DNA of 64,000 nucleotides from Flavobacterium suncheonense GH29-5 = DSM 17707 (GTDB lineage: Bacteria > Bacteroidota > Bacteroidia > Flavobacteriales > Flavobacteriaceae). Numbering within the stretch: position 1 is the first letter of the stretch; each line of letters starts with the position of its first letter. A program made the translations under genes and the position numbers. This document shows positions 17,195 to 27,974 of the stretch, in pieces. The DNA lies in assembly GCF_000430025.1 (NCBI RefSeq), contig NZ_AUCZ01000004.1, forward strand, positions 186,001 through 250,000, in the 5' to 3' direction. The notes under the pieces are model-generated. The model saw only the letters and a program-made list of their open reading frames with translations, had not been told where the DNA came from and did no database searches.

Positions 17195-17326
17195 GCGGGA
17201 AATTTTAGGCAAAGATAGCTTTTTACAGTCAAGACTGCAATGCCGGTTTCGTGGTTTTCAAAACAGCCGCTCACATGTAAAACCTGAACACCACAGCCAA
17301 AAGCAAGGATTGAGAGCGGTCAAAAG

Positions 17327-17392
17327 CGTATTTATAGCGTATATATGTCGTATATATGTCGTATATATGTCGTGTATATGTTGTATTTATAT
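17327..17392. repeat. 11-bp tandem array, CGTATATATGT, about six units
   Basis: Three exact copies of CGTATATATGT (17338-17370), one copy with a single change (CGTGTATATGT), and a diverged unit on each side (CGTATTTATAG, TGTATTTATAT). It lies in the 357-bp gap between the divergent rlmH and nadC genes. The rest of that gap shows only a weak TATTTTAG box at 17526 ahead of nadC. The period is close to one helical turn, so the TATATA steps are phased on one face. Confidence 0.9.
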
Positions 17393-17551
17393 CATTTATG
17401 ATGGATGCCAACGGATGAAAATCCGGCACAAAGGAGCACAGGAAAGTAAGGCAGAGTCATCAAATCTTTAGTAAAGCAGATGTCGAAAACCTGTGACAGA
17501 TTAGCAACCTTATTAAAATATATCTTATTTTAGCCTTTAAATTGTACGATT

Positions 17552-18409
17552 ATGATTTCAGTAGAACAGTTTCAGAAAGAACTCGAAATAATTATTACCA
17601 ATGCCATTCGTGAAGATGTGGGCGATGGCGACCACAGTTCCTTAGCCTGTATTCCGGCTTCGGCAACGGGGAAAGCCAAACTTTTAGTGAAAGACGAAGG
17701 CATTATTGCCGGGGTTGAATTTGCCAAAATGGTTTTTCAGCATGTCGACCCGAATCTGGAAGTAGAGGTTTTTATCCAGGACGGCAGCAATGTAAAATAC
17801 GGCGATGTGGTTTTTCACGTATCCGGAAGTTCGCAGTCCATTTTAAAAGCAGAACGACTGGTACTGAACGCTATGCAGCGTATGAGTGCCATTGCCACCA
17901 AAACCAAAGTCTTTGTGGATTTGTTGGGCGGTACGAAAACCAAAATACTTGATACCCGCAAAACTACTCCGGGCATCAGAGCTATTGAAAAATGGGCGGT
18001 AAAAATTGCCGGTGGTGAAAACCATCGCTTTGCGCTGTACGACATGATCATGCTGAAAGACAACCACAACGACTTTGCCGGCGGAATATCTCAGGCGATT
18101 GAAAAAACGAATGCCTATTTAAAAGCGCACAACCTCGATTTAAAAATTATCGTGGAAGCCCGAAATTTAGATGAAGTGGCAGAAATACTTCGTAACGAAG
18201 GTGTTTACCGTATCTTGCTGGATAATTTCAATTTTGAAGATACCAAAAAAGCCGTGGAAATGATTGGTGGCAAATGTCTTACGGAATCCTCCGGCGGCAT
18301 CAACGAAAAAACCGTCCGTCAATACGCAGAATGTGGCGTGGATTTTGTGTCTTCCGGTGCCTTAACCCATTCCATTTACAATATGGACTTGAGTTTGAAA
18401 GCGATTTAA
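17552..18409 (+). CDS. nadC: Nicotinate-nucleotide diphosphorylase (carboxylating)
   Basis: A 285-residue cytosolic enzyme of NAD synthesis (quinolinate phosphoribosyltransferase): quinolinate plus PRPP gives nicotinate mononucleotide. REDVGDGDHSSLACIP is the N-terminal family motif, ILDTRKTTPGIRAIEKWAVK provides Arg/Lys phosphate contacts, GGENHRFALYDMIMLKDNH supplies catalytic residues, and LLDNF plus ESSGGI form the barrel end. Full-length. A GTGAAAA repeat starts right after the stop codon. Confidence 0.96.
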   Translation: MISVEQFQKELEIIITNAIREDVGDGDHSSLACIPASATGKAKLLVKDEGIIAGVEFAKMVFQHVDPNLEVEVFIQDGSNVKYGDVVFHVSGSSQSILKAERLVLNAMQRMSAIATKTKVFVDLLGGTKTKILDTRKTTPGIRAIEKWAVKIAGGENHRFALYDMIMLKDNHNDFAGGISQAIEKTNAYLKAHNLDLKIIVEARNLDEVAEILRNEGVYRILLDNFNFEDTKKAVEMIGGKCLTESSGGINEKTVRQYAECGVDFVSSGALTHSIYNMDLSLKAI

Positions 18410-18476
18410 GTGAAAAGTGAAAAGGTTGCATGTTAACAGCTAAACAAACTTATCCCTTGCAACTTATCCCTAACAC
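18410..18476 (+). repeat. Composite heptad repeat between nadC and the YihY gene
   Basis: GTGAAAAGTGAAAAGG at 18410, immediately after the nadC stop, then CTTATCCCTTGCAACTTATCCC on the other side of a short spacer. The second half is the reverse complement of the GGGATAA unit seen at 49240 and 54453. The GTTGCA/TGCAAC pair allows a short stem. Confidence 0.65.
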
Positions 18477-18484
18477 CTGAAAAA

Positions 18485-19408
18485 ATGTCGAAAGAAATAG
18501 AAGATCAAATAGAGAAAATACCGGTGCTGAACAAGCTGATGGCCTTTTGCAAGACGATAAAAGTGCCCGGTTTGGAAGGTGTTTCGCTGTATGAAATACT
18601 GGAGCTTTACGGAATTGGTATTGCCAAAGGAGCGTTTTCTTATCGTGCCGGGGCGATTGCGTTCAGTTTCTTTATGGCGTTGTTTCCGTTTGCACTGTTT
18701 ATTCTGAACCTTATCCCGTACATTCCGCTGGAAGGCTTTCAGGAGGATTTCCTGCAATTCGTATCCGACAGTGTTCCGCCCAATACTTTCGAGGCGATAG
18801 AAACGATACTCAGCGATATTATGAACAACTCGTACAAGAGTTTGCTTTCCTTCGGTTTTCTGATGTCAATTTTTTTGATGGCCAACGGATTGAATGCTAT
18901 TTTAGGCGGTTTTGAGTCGTCCTATCATGTAACAATTAAACGCGGTTATTTTCGACAGTACGCGGTAGCTATCGGCCTGTCGCTTATCTTTTCCTTTTTG
19001 CTGATTGTTACGATTTCTTCGATTATTATTTCCGAAGTTTTCATTCAGAAATTATCCAACCAATTCGACCTGGATTCGGTACTGATTATCGAATGGGCAC
19101 GCTATGCCTTTATTCTGACGATGCTTTTTGTTGCCACCTCATTTCTTTTCAAATACGGAACCAGAGAAACAAAACAGATTCCTTTTATCAATGCCGGCGC
19201 CATGTTAACGGTGGTTTTGGTAATCGTAACCTCGTATGTATTCGGTATTTACGTAACAAAATTTGCACGCTATAACGAACTGTACGGATCAATTGGTACA
19301 CTTCTTGTATTGATGTTTTACATCTGGATAAACTGTATGATTTTGCTTTTAGGTTTCGAGTTAAATGCAATTATCAGCAAGCACAAAAGAAAAAATTTAT
19401 ATATTTAA
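18485..19408 (+). CDS. YihY / BrkB family membrane protein
   Basis: A 307-residue inner-membrane protein with six predicted helices. Family landmarks include the N-terminal GAFSYRAGAIAFSFFMALFP and the later NGLNAILGGFESSYHV and GSIGTLLVLMFYIWINCMIL then LLGFELNAII. The C-terminus ends in a short Lys-rich tail. The biochemical role of YihY is unresolved; it was once misassigned as RNase BN. It is 20 bases ahead of the chalcone-isomerase-like gene, probably the same transcript. Confidence 0.88.
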   Translation: MSKEIEDQIEKIPVLNKLMAFCKTIKVPGLEGVSLYEILELYGIGIAKGAFSYRAGAIAFSFFMALFPFALFILNLIPYIPLEGFQEDFLQFVSDSVPPNTFEAIETILSDIMNNSYKSLLSFGFLMSIFLMANGLNAILGGFESSYHVTIKRGYFRQYAVAIGLSLIFSFLLIVTISSIIISEVFIQKLSNQFDLDSVLIIEWARYAFILTMLFVATSFLFKYGTRETKQIPFINAGAMLTVVLVIVTSYVFGIYVTKFARYNELYGSIGTLLVLMFYIWINCMILLLGFELNAIISKHKRKNLYI

Positions 19409-19427
19409 CAAAACAAAAACTACCATT

Positions 19428-19997
19428 ATGAAAAAACAGTTCTTAGCATTATTATTTGTTGCGTTCGCAGGTTTGTTTTCCATGACTGCGCAAACAGAAA
19501 TTGCCGGTGTTAAACTGGCCCAGAAAGTCACAGAAGAGGGGCAGAATTTAGTACTGAACGGAGCAGGAGTTCGTGAAAAGTTTTTCATGGATATGTATGT
19601 TGGAGCCTTATATTTACCTAAAAAGAGTGCCAATGCCGCGGAGATTATGTCCGGAGACGACGCTGCGGCCATTAAGTTAACCATCGTATCCGGTATGATT
19701 ACCAGCGATAAAATGATTAACGCCGTAAACGAAGGGTTTGAAAATGCCACCAACGGCAATACAGCACCAATCAAAGCAAAAATAGCTCAGTTTAAAGCGT
19801 GTTTTAAAGAAGAAATTAAAAAAGGCGATGTGTTCGATATGGTTTACGTTCCCGGAAAAGGAGTAGTTGTGTCTAAAAACGGGAAAGAAAAAGGCGTAAT
19901 TGAAGGAACCGATTTCAAAAAAGCGATGTTTGGCATCTGGTTGTCCAACAAACCGGCAGACAAAAAGCTGAAAGCAGCGATGTTAGGAGGGAAGTAA
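19428..19997 (+). CDS. Secreted chalcone isomerase-like protein
   Basis: A 189-residue exported protein: signal peptide MKKQFLALLFVAFAGLFSMT, then TEIAGVKLAQKVTEEGQNLV, GAGVREKFFMDMYVGALYLP and KKGDVFDMVYVPGKGVVV, which match the chalcone isomerase-like (CHI-like) fold found in bacterial secreted proteins. Bacterial members are thought to bind fatty acids or other small hydrophobic molecules rather than isomerise chalcones; the catalytic role here is unknown. The ATG at 19428 was chosen because the signal peptide begins there; the frame opens earlier inside the YihY gene. Confidence 0.82.
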   Translation: MKKQFLALLFVAFAGLFSMTAQTEIAGVKLAQKVTEEGQNLVLNGAGVREKFFMDMYVGALYLPKKSANAAEIMSGDDAAAIKLTIVSGMITSDKMINAVNEGFENATNGNTAPIKAKIAQFKACFKEEIKKGDVFDMVYVPGKGVVVSKNGKEKGVIEGTDFKKAMFGIWLSNKPADKKLKAAMLGGK

Positions 19998-20018
19998 TCC
20001 TTATTTAAAAGATACTCT

Positions 20019-20049
20019 GAAAACTGCTCAATTCGGGCAGTTTTTTTTA
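20019..20049 (+). terminator. Intrinsic terminator
   Basis: AACTGCTC - AATTC - GGGCAGTT followed by eight T residues, 20 bases after the chalcone-isomerase-like stop. Confidence 0.88.
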
Positions 20050-20053
20050 TAGC

Positions 20054-20113
20054 AATCCGCCACGAATTCACGAATTAAATGCTTCCAATTTGAGAATTCG
20101 AGGCAAGCATTTA
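20054..20113. repeat. CCACGAATTCACGAATT-type dispersed repeat with inverted ends
   Basis: GCCACGAATTCACGAATT is followed by AAATGCTT (20077-20084) and its exact reverse complement AAGCATTT (20105-20112). From memory the AATTCGTGAATTCGTGGC string is common between genes in many Bacteroidota genomes. It lies between a terminator and the priA promoter. Confidence 0.55.
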
Positions 20114-20149
20114 GATTTTATTTTTTATCCAAAATAAATCCCGGAAACT

Positions 20150-20157
20150 TATATTTG
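20150..20157 (+). promoter_or_regulatory. Candidate -7 box (TATATTTG) for priA
   Basis: Exact TAnnTTTG match, ending 17 bases before the priA ATG. No TTG at the usual -33 distance. Confidence 0.5.
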
Positions 20158-20174
20158 TAGTTCAAAAGAAACCG

Positions 20175-22625
20175 ATGCCGTATTTTATAGAAGTTGTTTT
20201 ACCGTTAGCCCTCTCGAAAACCTTTACCTATCAGGTATCGGAAGCGGAATACCAGTACATTCAGAAAGGAATGCGAGTGGCGGTTCCGTTCGGGAAGAGT
20301 AAAATTTACACCGGCTTGGTAATCGACCTGCATCAGAATCCTCCGGTTTTATATCAGGCAAAAGAAATTCACCAGATTTTAGATGAAATTCCGGTAGTTA
20401 ATGAACTTCAGATAGCCCATTGGAAATGGATTGCAGACTACTACATGTGTTCCGTTGGCGAAGTATTCAAGAGCGCATTGCCGACCGGTTTTCTGCTGGA
20501 AAGTGAAACGATTATTTCCGCCGCCAAAGAAACCGAAATCGATGCAAAAGAACTGTCTGACAGCGAATTTCTTATTTATCAGGCGTTACAGCAACAATCG
20601 TCTTTAAAAGTGGACGATATTATCGCGGTTTTAGGGAAGAAAAACGTTTTTCCGATTCTGAATGCGATGCTGGCTAAAAAAGCCTTGGTGCTTCAGGAAG
20701 AAGTTTCCGAAAAATACAAGCCGAAGTTAACCCGGTACATTCGTTTGCAGGAAGAATTTCTGCAGCAGGAACAACTGTCCGAACTGATGGAAATCCTGTC
20801 CCGCGCCCAAAAACAACGGGAACTGGTATTGCATTATTTTCAGTTGCAGGCCAAAGAGCGCAAACCGGTTTCAGTTAAAAAACTGCTTGAAACTTCCGGA
20901 AGCACATCAGCAGTAGTAAAATCGCTGGTCGATAAAGAAATTTTCGAAGAATATTATATAGCCGAAGACCGTGTGGCGTTTGAAAAAGACGACGACCTTA
21001 GCTTTAATTTAAGTTCCGCGCAGCAAAAAGCCTTCGATGAAATCAATGCTTCTTTTGAGGAAAATGCCGTTACTTTATTACACGGTGTAACAGCATCCGG
21101 CAAGACGGAAATCTACATTAAATTAATCGAAGACTATATTGAAAGCGGTAAACAGGTTTTGTATCTGTTGCCGGAAATCGCCTTAACCACGCAACTGGTT
21201 ACCCGGCTGACTGCTTATTTTGGCAATCAGGTTGCGGTTTTTCATTCCAAATATTCCAATAACGAGCGCGTTGAGGTCTGGAATCAGGTGTTGCACAATT
21301 CTGAAAAGGCGAAAATAGTCATCGGAGCCCGTTCCGCTTTGTTTCTGCCTTTCAACGATTTAGGGTTGATTGTGATTGACGAAGAACACGAGCAAACCTT
21401 TAAACAATTTGATCCGGCGCCGCGTTATCATGCCCGGGATGCGGCAATTGTTCTGGCTGCGCAACATAAAGCAAGAGTATTGTTAGGTTCGGCCACGCCA
21501 AGTTTGGAAACCTATTTCAACGTAAAAGCCGGTAAATACGGTTTGGTAGAACTTTTCGAACGTTACGGAAATGTGGTTTTACCCGAAATTTATTTAGTCG
21601 ATTTAAAAGACAAATACAAACGCAAACGCATGACCGGCCATTTCTCCGATGAGTTGCTGGAAGTGATGAGCGAATCGTTAGGTAAAGGCGAGCAGGTGAT
21701 TTTGTTTCAGAACCGCCGCGGCTATTCGCCCTTTGTGGAATGCATGACCTGTGGGCACGTGCCGCAATGTCCGAGTTGTGATGTGAGTTTAACATATTAC
21801 AAATTCAAAAACCAGTTGCGTTGTCATTACTGCGGACATTCCATAGCGAATCCAACGCATTGTCATGCCTGTCAATCCGTAGATTTATCAACGAAAGGAT
21901 TTGGTACCGAGCAGATTGAACTGGAACTGAAAACACTTTTTCCGAACAAAGTCATCGGCCGAATGGATCAGGACACGACACGCGGTAAATACGGTTATGA
22001 GAAAATCATCGACGCCTTTAAAAATCAGGAAATTGATATTCTGGTGGGTACTCAGATGTTAGCCAAAGGACTGCATTTCGACAACGTAACCTTAGTAGGT
22101 GTAATGAATGCTGATAATATGCTGAACCAGCCGGATTTCCGTTCCCACGAGCGCGCGTACCAGATGATGATGCAGGTGGCGGGAAGGGCAGGACGCAGTG
22201 AAAAGCGCGGCAAGGTGATGATTCAGACGTATAATCCGTACCATAATATTATACAACAGGTGGTTAGCAATGATTATGCCGGTATGTTTAAGGAGCAGCT
22301 GTACGACCGGCATAATTTTAAATATCCGCCGTATTACCGTTTAATCAAATTAACGCAGAAGCACCGCGATTTCGACAAACTGAAAGAAGGTTCGCTGTGG
22401 CTGTACAATGTGTTGGTGCAGCAGCTTCAGATTCCGGTATTAGGCCCGGAAGAACCGGCCATCAGCAGAATCCGTAACGAATACATCCGAACCATACTAA
22501 TAAAAATTCCTACACAACAGCATTTGGGGAATACAAAAAAAACTATTCAGAAAGTGCTGAATAGTTTTGAGGCGATTGCTCAGTACAGAGCGATAAAAGT
22601 TACGATAAACGTCGATAATTATTAA
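20175..22625 (+). CDS. priA: Primosomal protein N' (PriA helicase)
   Basis: An 816-residue DNA helicase that restarts stalled replication forks by recognising D-loops and loading DnaB through the primosome. The N-terminal 3'-DNA-binding domain (1-110) is followed by the helicase core: LHGVTASGKTEIYIKLIEDY (Walker A), IVIDEEHEQTFKQFD (DEEH box) and LLGSATPSLE. Eight zinc-binding cysteines lie in CMTCGHVPQCPSCD through RCHYCGHSIANPTHCHACQS. QMLAKGLHF and MQVAGRAGRSEKRGKVMIQT are motifs V and VI. Full-length and intact. Its stop codon overlaps that of the convergent LytTR gene by three bases. Confidence 0.97.
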   Translation: MPYFIEVVLPLALSKTFTYQVSEAEYQYIQKGMRVAVPFGKSKIYTGLVIDLHQNPPVLYQAKEIHQILDEIPVVNELQIAHWKWIADYYMCSVGEVFKSALPTGFLLESETIISAAKETEIDAKELSDSEFLIYQALQQQSSLKVDDIIAVLGKKNVFPILNAMLAKKALVLQEEVSEKYKPKLTRYIRLQEEFLQQEQLSELMEILSRAQKQRELVLHYFQLQAKERKPVSVKKLLETSGSTSAVVKSLVDKEIFEEYYIAEDRVAFEKDDDLSFNLSSAQQKAFDEINASFEENAVTLLHGVTASGKTEIYIKLIEDYIESGKQVLYLLPEIALTTQLVTRLTAYFGNQVAVFHSKYSNNERVEVWNQVLHNSEKAKIVIGARSALFLPFNDLGLIVIDEEHEQTFKQFDPAPRYHARDAAIVLAAQHKARVLLGSATPSLETYFNVKAGKYGLVELFERYGNVVLPEIYLVDLKDKYKRKRMTGHFSDELLEVMSESLGKGEQVILFQNRRGYSPFVECMTCGHVPQCPSCDVSLTYYKFKNQLRCHYCGHSIANPTHCHACQSVDLSTKGFGTEQIELELKTLFPNKVIGRMDQDTTRGKYGYEKIIDAFKNQEIDILVGTQMLAKGLHFDNVTLVGVMNADNMLNQPDFRSHERAYQMMMQVAGRAGRSEKRGKVMIQTYNPYHNIIQQVVSNDYAGMFKEQLYDRHNFKYPPYYRLIKLTQKHRDFDKLKEGSLWLYNVLVQQLQIPVLGPEEPAISRIRNEYIRTILIKIPTQQHLGNTKKTIQKVLNSFEAIAQYRAIKVTINVDNY

Positions 22626-23320
22626 GCGCTTTCGATGGCTTTTACCAAGTCTTCTTTTTTGTTGCGGCTCAACGGAATTTTATTTGGGCCGATTTCTGCA
22701 AACTTGCTGTTGAACTTTTCAATTTTATCAATGTTTACGATAAACGATTTGTGTACGCGAATGAATTTTTCTTTTGGCAATTCATTCTCAAACGATTTCA
22801 TGGTTGATAAAACCAAATGGTTGTCTTCTTCCGTGATTACTTTTACATAATCGCCGTACGCTTCAATCCACTTGATTCTGGAGATGTAAATTTTAAGCTT
22901 TTTAAGGTTACTTTTAATAAAGATGTGTGGGCTTTCTTCTTCGCCACCGTTCTCTTTGCTTAAAGAAATCATGCTGATTGCTTTCTTCACCGCCTGATTA
23001 AACCTTTCTCGGGTAATCGGTTTGTGAAGATAATCCGTCGCGGCATAATCAAATGCTTTTACGGCATATTCCGCCTTCGAGGTAATGAAAATCACCTGAG
23101 GCTTGGATTTCAGACCGTCCAAAAGGTCAAAACCGTTAATTACCGGCATTTCAATGTCAAGAAACACCAGGTCCACTTTTTTGTTCGTGATGCAATTTTT
23201 TGCCTCCACTGCATTAGAAAATTCGCCTACAAGCTCCAGATTTGGGTTGTCATTTACCAGCTTGGTAATTGTCAATCTTTGGATGCTGCTATCATCTACA
23301 ACAATACAATTTATTTTCAT
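22622..23320 (-). CDS. LytTR-family response regulator
   Basis: A 232-residue cytosolic transcription factor. The receiver domain (1-120) has acidic pocket residues DD at 9-10, phospho-acceptor Asp55 in VDLVFLDIEMP, and Lys in FITSKAEYAV. The LytTR DNA-binding domain (about 135-230) shows IKWIEAYGDYVKVITEED, LVLSTMKSFENELP and FIRVHKSFIVNIDKI. It is divergent from rpsF. No sensor kinase (LytS/YehU type) is encoded in the window, so it is an orphan here; its partner is probably elsewhere. A TACTTTTG box lies at 23376-23383 on its strand. Confidence 0.93.
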   Translation of the reverse strand: MKINCIVVDDSSIQRLTITKLVNDNPNLELVGEFSNAVEAKNCITNKKVDLVFLDIEMPVINGFDLLDGLKSKPQVIFITSKAEYAVKAFDYAATDYLHKPITRERFNQAVKKAISMISLSKENGGEEESPHIFIKSNLKKLKIYISRIKWIEAYGDYVKVITEEDNHLVLSTMKSFENELPKEKFIRVHKSFIVNIDKIEKFNSKFAEIGPNKIPLSRNKKEDLVKAIESA

Positions 23321-23428
23321 AAGCTTCTGGTGAGGATTAATAATTGAAATAAAAATATTAAAATACTTTTAATAACAAAAGTAATTCTGCAAAAATGTTG
23401 TATTTCATCTAAAATATGGCAATTGCTA

Positions 23429-23458
23429 TTGTCGGTTAAATAAAAATTGTTATTTTTG
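23429..23458 (+). promoter_or_regulatory. Promoter of the rpsF-rpsR-rplI operon
   Basis: TTG (23429-23431), 19-bp spacer, TATTTTTG (23451-23458): a full match to the Bacteroidota consensus. Transcription from about 23465 gives a leader of about 25 bases. Confidence 0.85.
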
Positions 23459-23491
23459 CACCCAATTTTATAACAAATAAATAGTATTATT

Positions 23492-23833
23492 ATGAATCAT
23501 TATGAAACTGTTTTCATCTTGAATCCCGTTTTATCTGAGCAGCAGGTAAAGGAAACAGTAAGCAAATTTGAAGATTTTCTTACTTCTAAAGGAGCAAAGA
23601 TGGTAGCGAAAGAGGATTGGGGCTTGAAAAAAATGGCTTATGAAATCCAACACAAGAAATCTGGTTTTTACCATTTGTTCCAATTTGAAGCACCGGCTGA
23701 TATCTTAATCGGTTTTGAAACGGAATTCCGTCGTGATGAGAGAGTTATGCGTTTCTTAACGGTAAGTTTAGACAAGCATGCGGTAGCTTGGGCTGAAAGA
23801 AGAAGAGAAAAATTAAAATCTAAAAAAGCTTAA
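23492..23833 (+). CDS. rpsF: 30S ribosomal protein S6
   Basis: A 113-residue ribosomal protein that binds the 16S central domain together with S18. [20 protein letters not shown] is the typical start, [20 protein letters not shown] the central beta region, and [20 protein letters not shown] the C-terminus. It is first in a three-gene ribosomal operon, five bases ahead of rpsR. Confidence 0.98.
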   Translation: MNHYETVFILNPVLSEQQVKETVSKFEDFLTSKGAKMVAKEDWGLKKMAYEIQHKKSGFYHLFQFEAPADILIGFETEFRRDERVMRFLTVSLDKHAVAWAERRREKLKSKKA

Positions 23834-23838
23834 TTATC

Positions 23839-24135
23839 ATGTCAAATATTGAGCAATCTGCAAAAGGAAAAAAAGACGGAGATATCAGATATCTAACGCC
23901 TTTAAACATAGAAACCAACAAAACTAAAAAGTATTGTCGTTTCAAAAAATCAGGAATTAAATATGTAGATTACAAAGATCCTGATTTCTTGTTGAAATTC
24001 GTTAACGAGCAAGGTAAAATCTTACCTCGTCGTTTAACAGGAACTTCTTTGAAATACCAAAGAAAAGTATCTGTAGCGGTTAAAAGAGCACGTCACTTAG
24101 CGTTAATGCCTTACGTAGCCGATTTATTAAAGTAA
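23839..24135 (+). CDS. rpsR: 30S ribosomal protein S18
   Basis: A 98-residue partner of S6 on the 30S platform. The basic core [20 protein letters not shown] and [20 protein letters not shown], then [20 protein letters not shown], are the S18 signature. The N-terminal extension ([20 protein letters not shown]) is longer than in E. coli, as in other Bacteroidota. No zinc-ligand CxxC set is present. Confidence 0.98.
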   Translation: MSNIEQSAKGKKDGDIRYLTPLNIETNKTKKYCRFKKSGIKYVDYKDPDFLLKFVNEQGKILPRRLTGTSLKYQRKVSVAVKRARHLALMPYVADLLK

Positions 24136-24148
24136 TATTATTAATTAA

Positions 24149-24199
24149 GTTGTTGCCTCGCCAGTGGCGGGCTAACTTCTAAAATATAAGGACAACAAC
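24149..24199 (+). promoter_or_regulatory. Possible RNA structure between rpsR and rplI covering the rplI initiation region
   Basis: GTTGTTG (24149-24155) is exactly complementary to CAACAAC (24193-24199), the bases immediately before the rplI ATG. A GC-rich inner hairpin (CGCC AGT GGCG, 24159-24169) sits within that span in otherwise AT-rich sequence. Pairing would hide the initiation site and could tune L9 translation. This is inference from complementarity only. Confidence 0.4.
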
Positions 24200-24643
24200 A
24201 TGGAACTTATTTTAAAACAAGACGTTCAGAATTTAGGATTTAAAGATGACGTAGTAACAGTAAAACCAGGTTACGGACGTAACTTTTTAATTCCTCAGGG
24301 AATGGCTGTTTTGGCTACTCCTTCTGCTAAAAAAGTTTTAGCTGAAAATCTGAAACAAAAAGCACACAAAGAGGCTAAAATCGTTGCGGATGCAAAAGCA
24401 ATCGCTGAGGCTTTGAAAGCTTTGGATATCAAAATTACAGCTAAAGCAGGTGGTGAGAAATTATTCGGATCTGTTACCAATGCAGACATCGCTGAAGTTT
24501 TAGAGAAAAATGGTCATGCAATCGACAAAAAATTCATCACTTCCGGTATCGTGAAACGTACTGGTAAATATACGGCTTCCGTTCGTTTACACCGTGATGT
24601 AATCGTTGAGTTACCATACGAAATTATCGCAGAACAAGCGTAA
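24200..24643 (+). CDS. rplI: 50S ribosomal protein L9
   Basis: A 147-residue protein at the base of the L1 stalk. The N-terminal domain MELILKQDVQNLGFKDDVVT then VKPGYGRNFLIPQGMA carries the L9 signature and is followed by the long connecting helix and a C-terminal domain (GEKLFGSVTNADIAEVLEKN). It closes the ribosomal operon; the terminator follows 18 bases downstream. Confidence 0.98.
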   Translation: MELILKQDVQNLGFKDDVVTVKPGYGRNFLIPQGMAVLATPSAKKVLAENLKQKAHKEAKIVADAKAIAEALKALDIKITAKAGGEKLFGSVTNADIAEVLEKNGHAIDKKFITSGIVKRTGKYTASVRLHRDVIVELPYEIIAEQA

Positions 24644-24661
24644 TTTCAGCATAAAATAAAT

Positions 24662-24693
24662 AAAAAGCCTTCTCAATCGGGAAGGCTTTTTTG
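24662..24693 (+). terminator. Intrinsic terminator of the ribosomal operon
   Basis: AAAGCCTTC - TCAATCG - GGAAGGCTTTTTT: eight-pair stem and a T-run. Confidence 0.92.
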
Positions 24694-24734
24694 TATCTTT
24701 AAAAAATGGAATGAGTTTTGTTCCTTAAAATATT

Positions 24735-25208
24735 ATGAAATATACACGACTTACAAAAGAACAGCTTGAAGAACTGCATCCGGAATTCATTAATTTTCTG
24801 GCATCCCAGTCTATTGATAAAGCGGAATGGGATTCCATTAAAGCGAATAACCCACAGGTGGCCGAGCAGGAAATTGACGTGTTTTCCGATTTAATCTGGG
24901 AAGGCGTTTTAGGCAATGCAAAATATCTGGAGCATTATTCCAAAAACTATATCTTTCTGTTTCACTGTACCGAAGTACACATGATGACGATTATTATCCG
25001 TGCGTTGGTGCCGGATGTGGATTTGCTTCAGAAAGAAGGTCTTCAGTGGTTAAGTGACAATCTTTTTACCGATAATGTAGAAGTACAGCGCGGTCAGAAA
25101 GTTTTTGCAGACGACCGCAACAAGGAGATATTCGAATTGGTAGCCCAAGGAGCCATTTTTACCGACGGCGAACTTTATGAACAAATGAACAGTATTTTAG
25201 AACAATAG
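24735..25208 (+). CDS. Conserved flavobacterial protein (DUF6495-like)
   Basis: A 157-residue soluble acidic protein. The start MKYTRLTKEQLEELHPEFIN, the block WEGVLGNAKYLEHYSKNYIF and the C-terminal AQGAIFTDGELYEQMNSILE match a Bacteroidota family that I recall as DUF6495; the number is from memory. It is mostly alpha-helical by eye, with no signal peptide or metal motif. It stands alone between the ribosomal terminator and ligA. No function can be offered. Confidence 0.72.
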   Translation: MKYTRLTKEQLEELHPEFINFLASQSIDKAEWDSIKANNPQVAEQEIDVFSDLIWEGVLGNAKYLEHYSKNYIFLFHCTEVHMMTIIIRALVPDVDLLQKEGLQWLSDNLFTDNVEVQRGQKVFADDRNKEIFELVAQGAIFTDGELYEQMNSILEQ

Positions 25209-25249
25209 CTTTTATTTAAAAGATTATTTTGAAAAATTGGTTAAATTAG

Positions 25250-27970
<2,721 letters not shown>

Positions 27971-27974
<4 letters not shown>

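Noticed and set aside
17327..17392. CRISPR array
   Set aside because: Units are 11 bp and contiguous, with no spacers and no cas genes nearby.
17154..17471. Plus-strand frame of 105 codons with Tyr/Ile/Cys repeats
   Set aside because: Its repetitive middle is the translation of the 11-bp tandem array, and its start lies inside rlmH; no family resemblance.
23459..23491. S6:S18-binding leader RNA before rpsF
   Set aside because: The mapped promoter leaves a leader of about 25 bases, too short for that structure.
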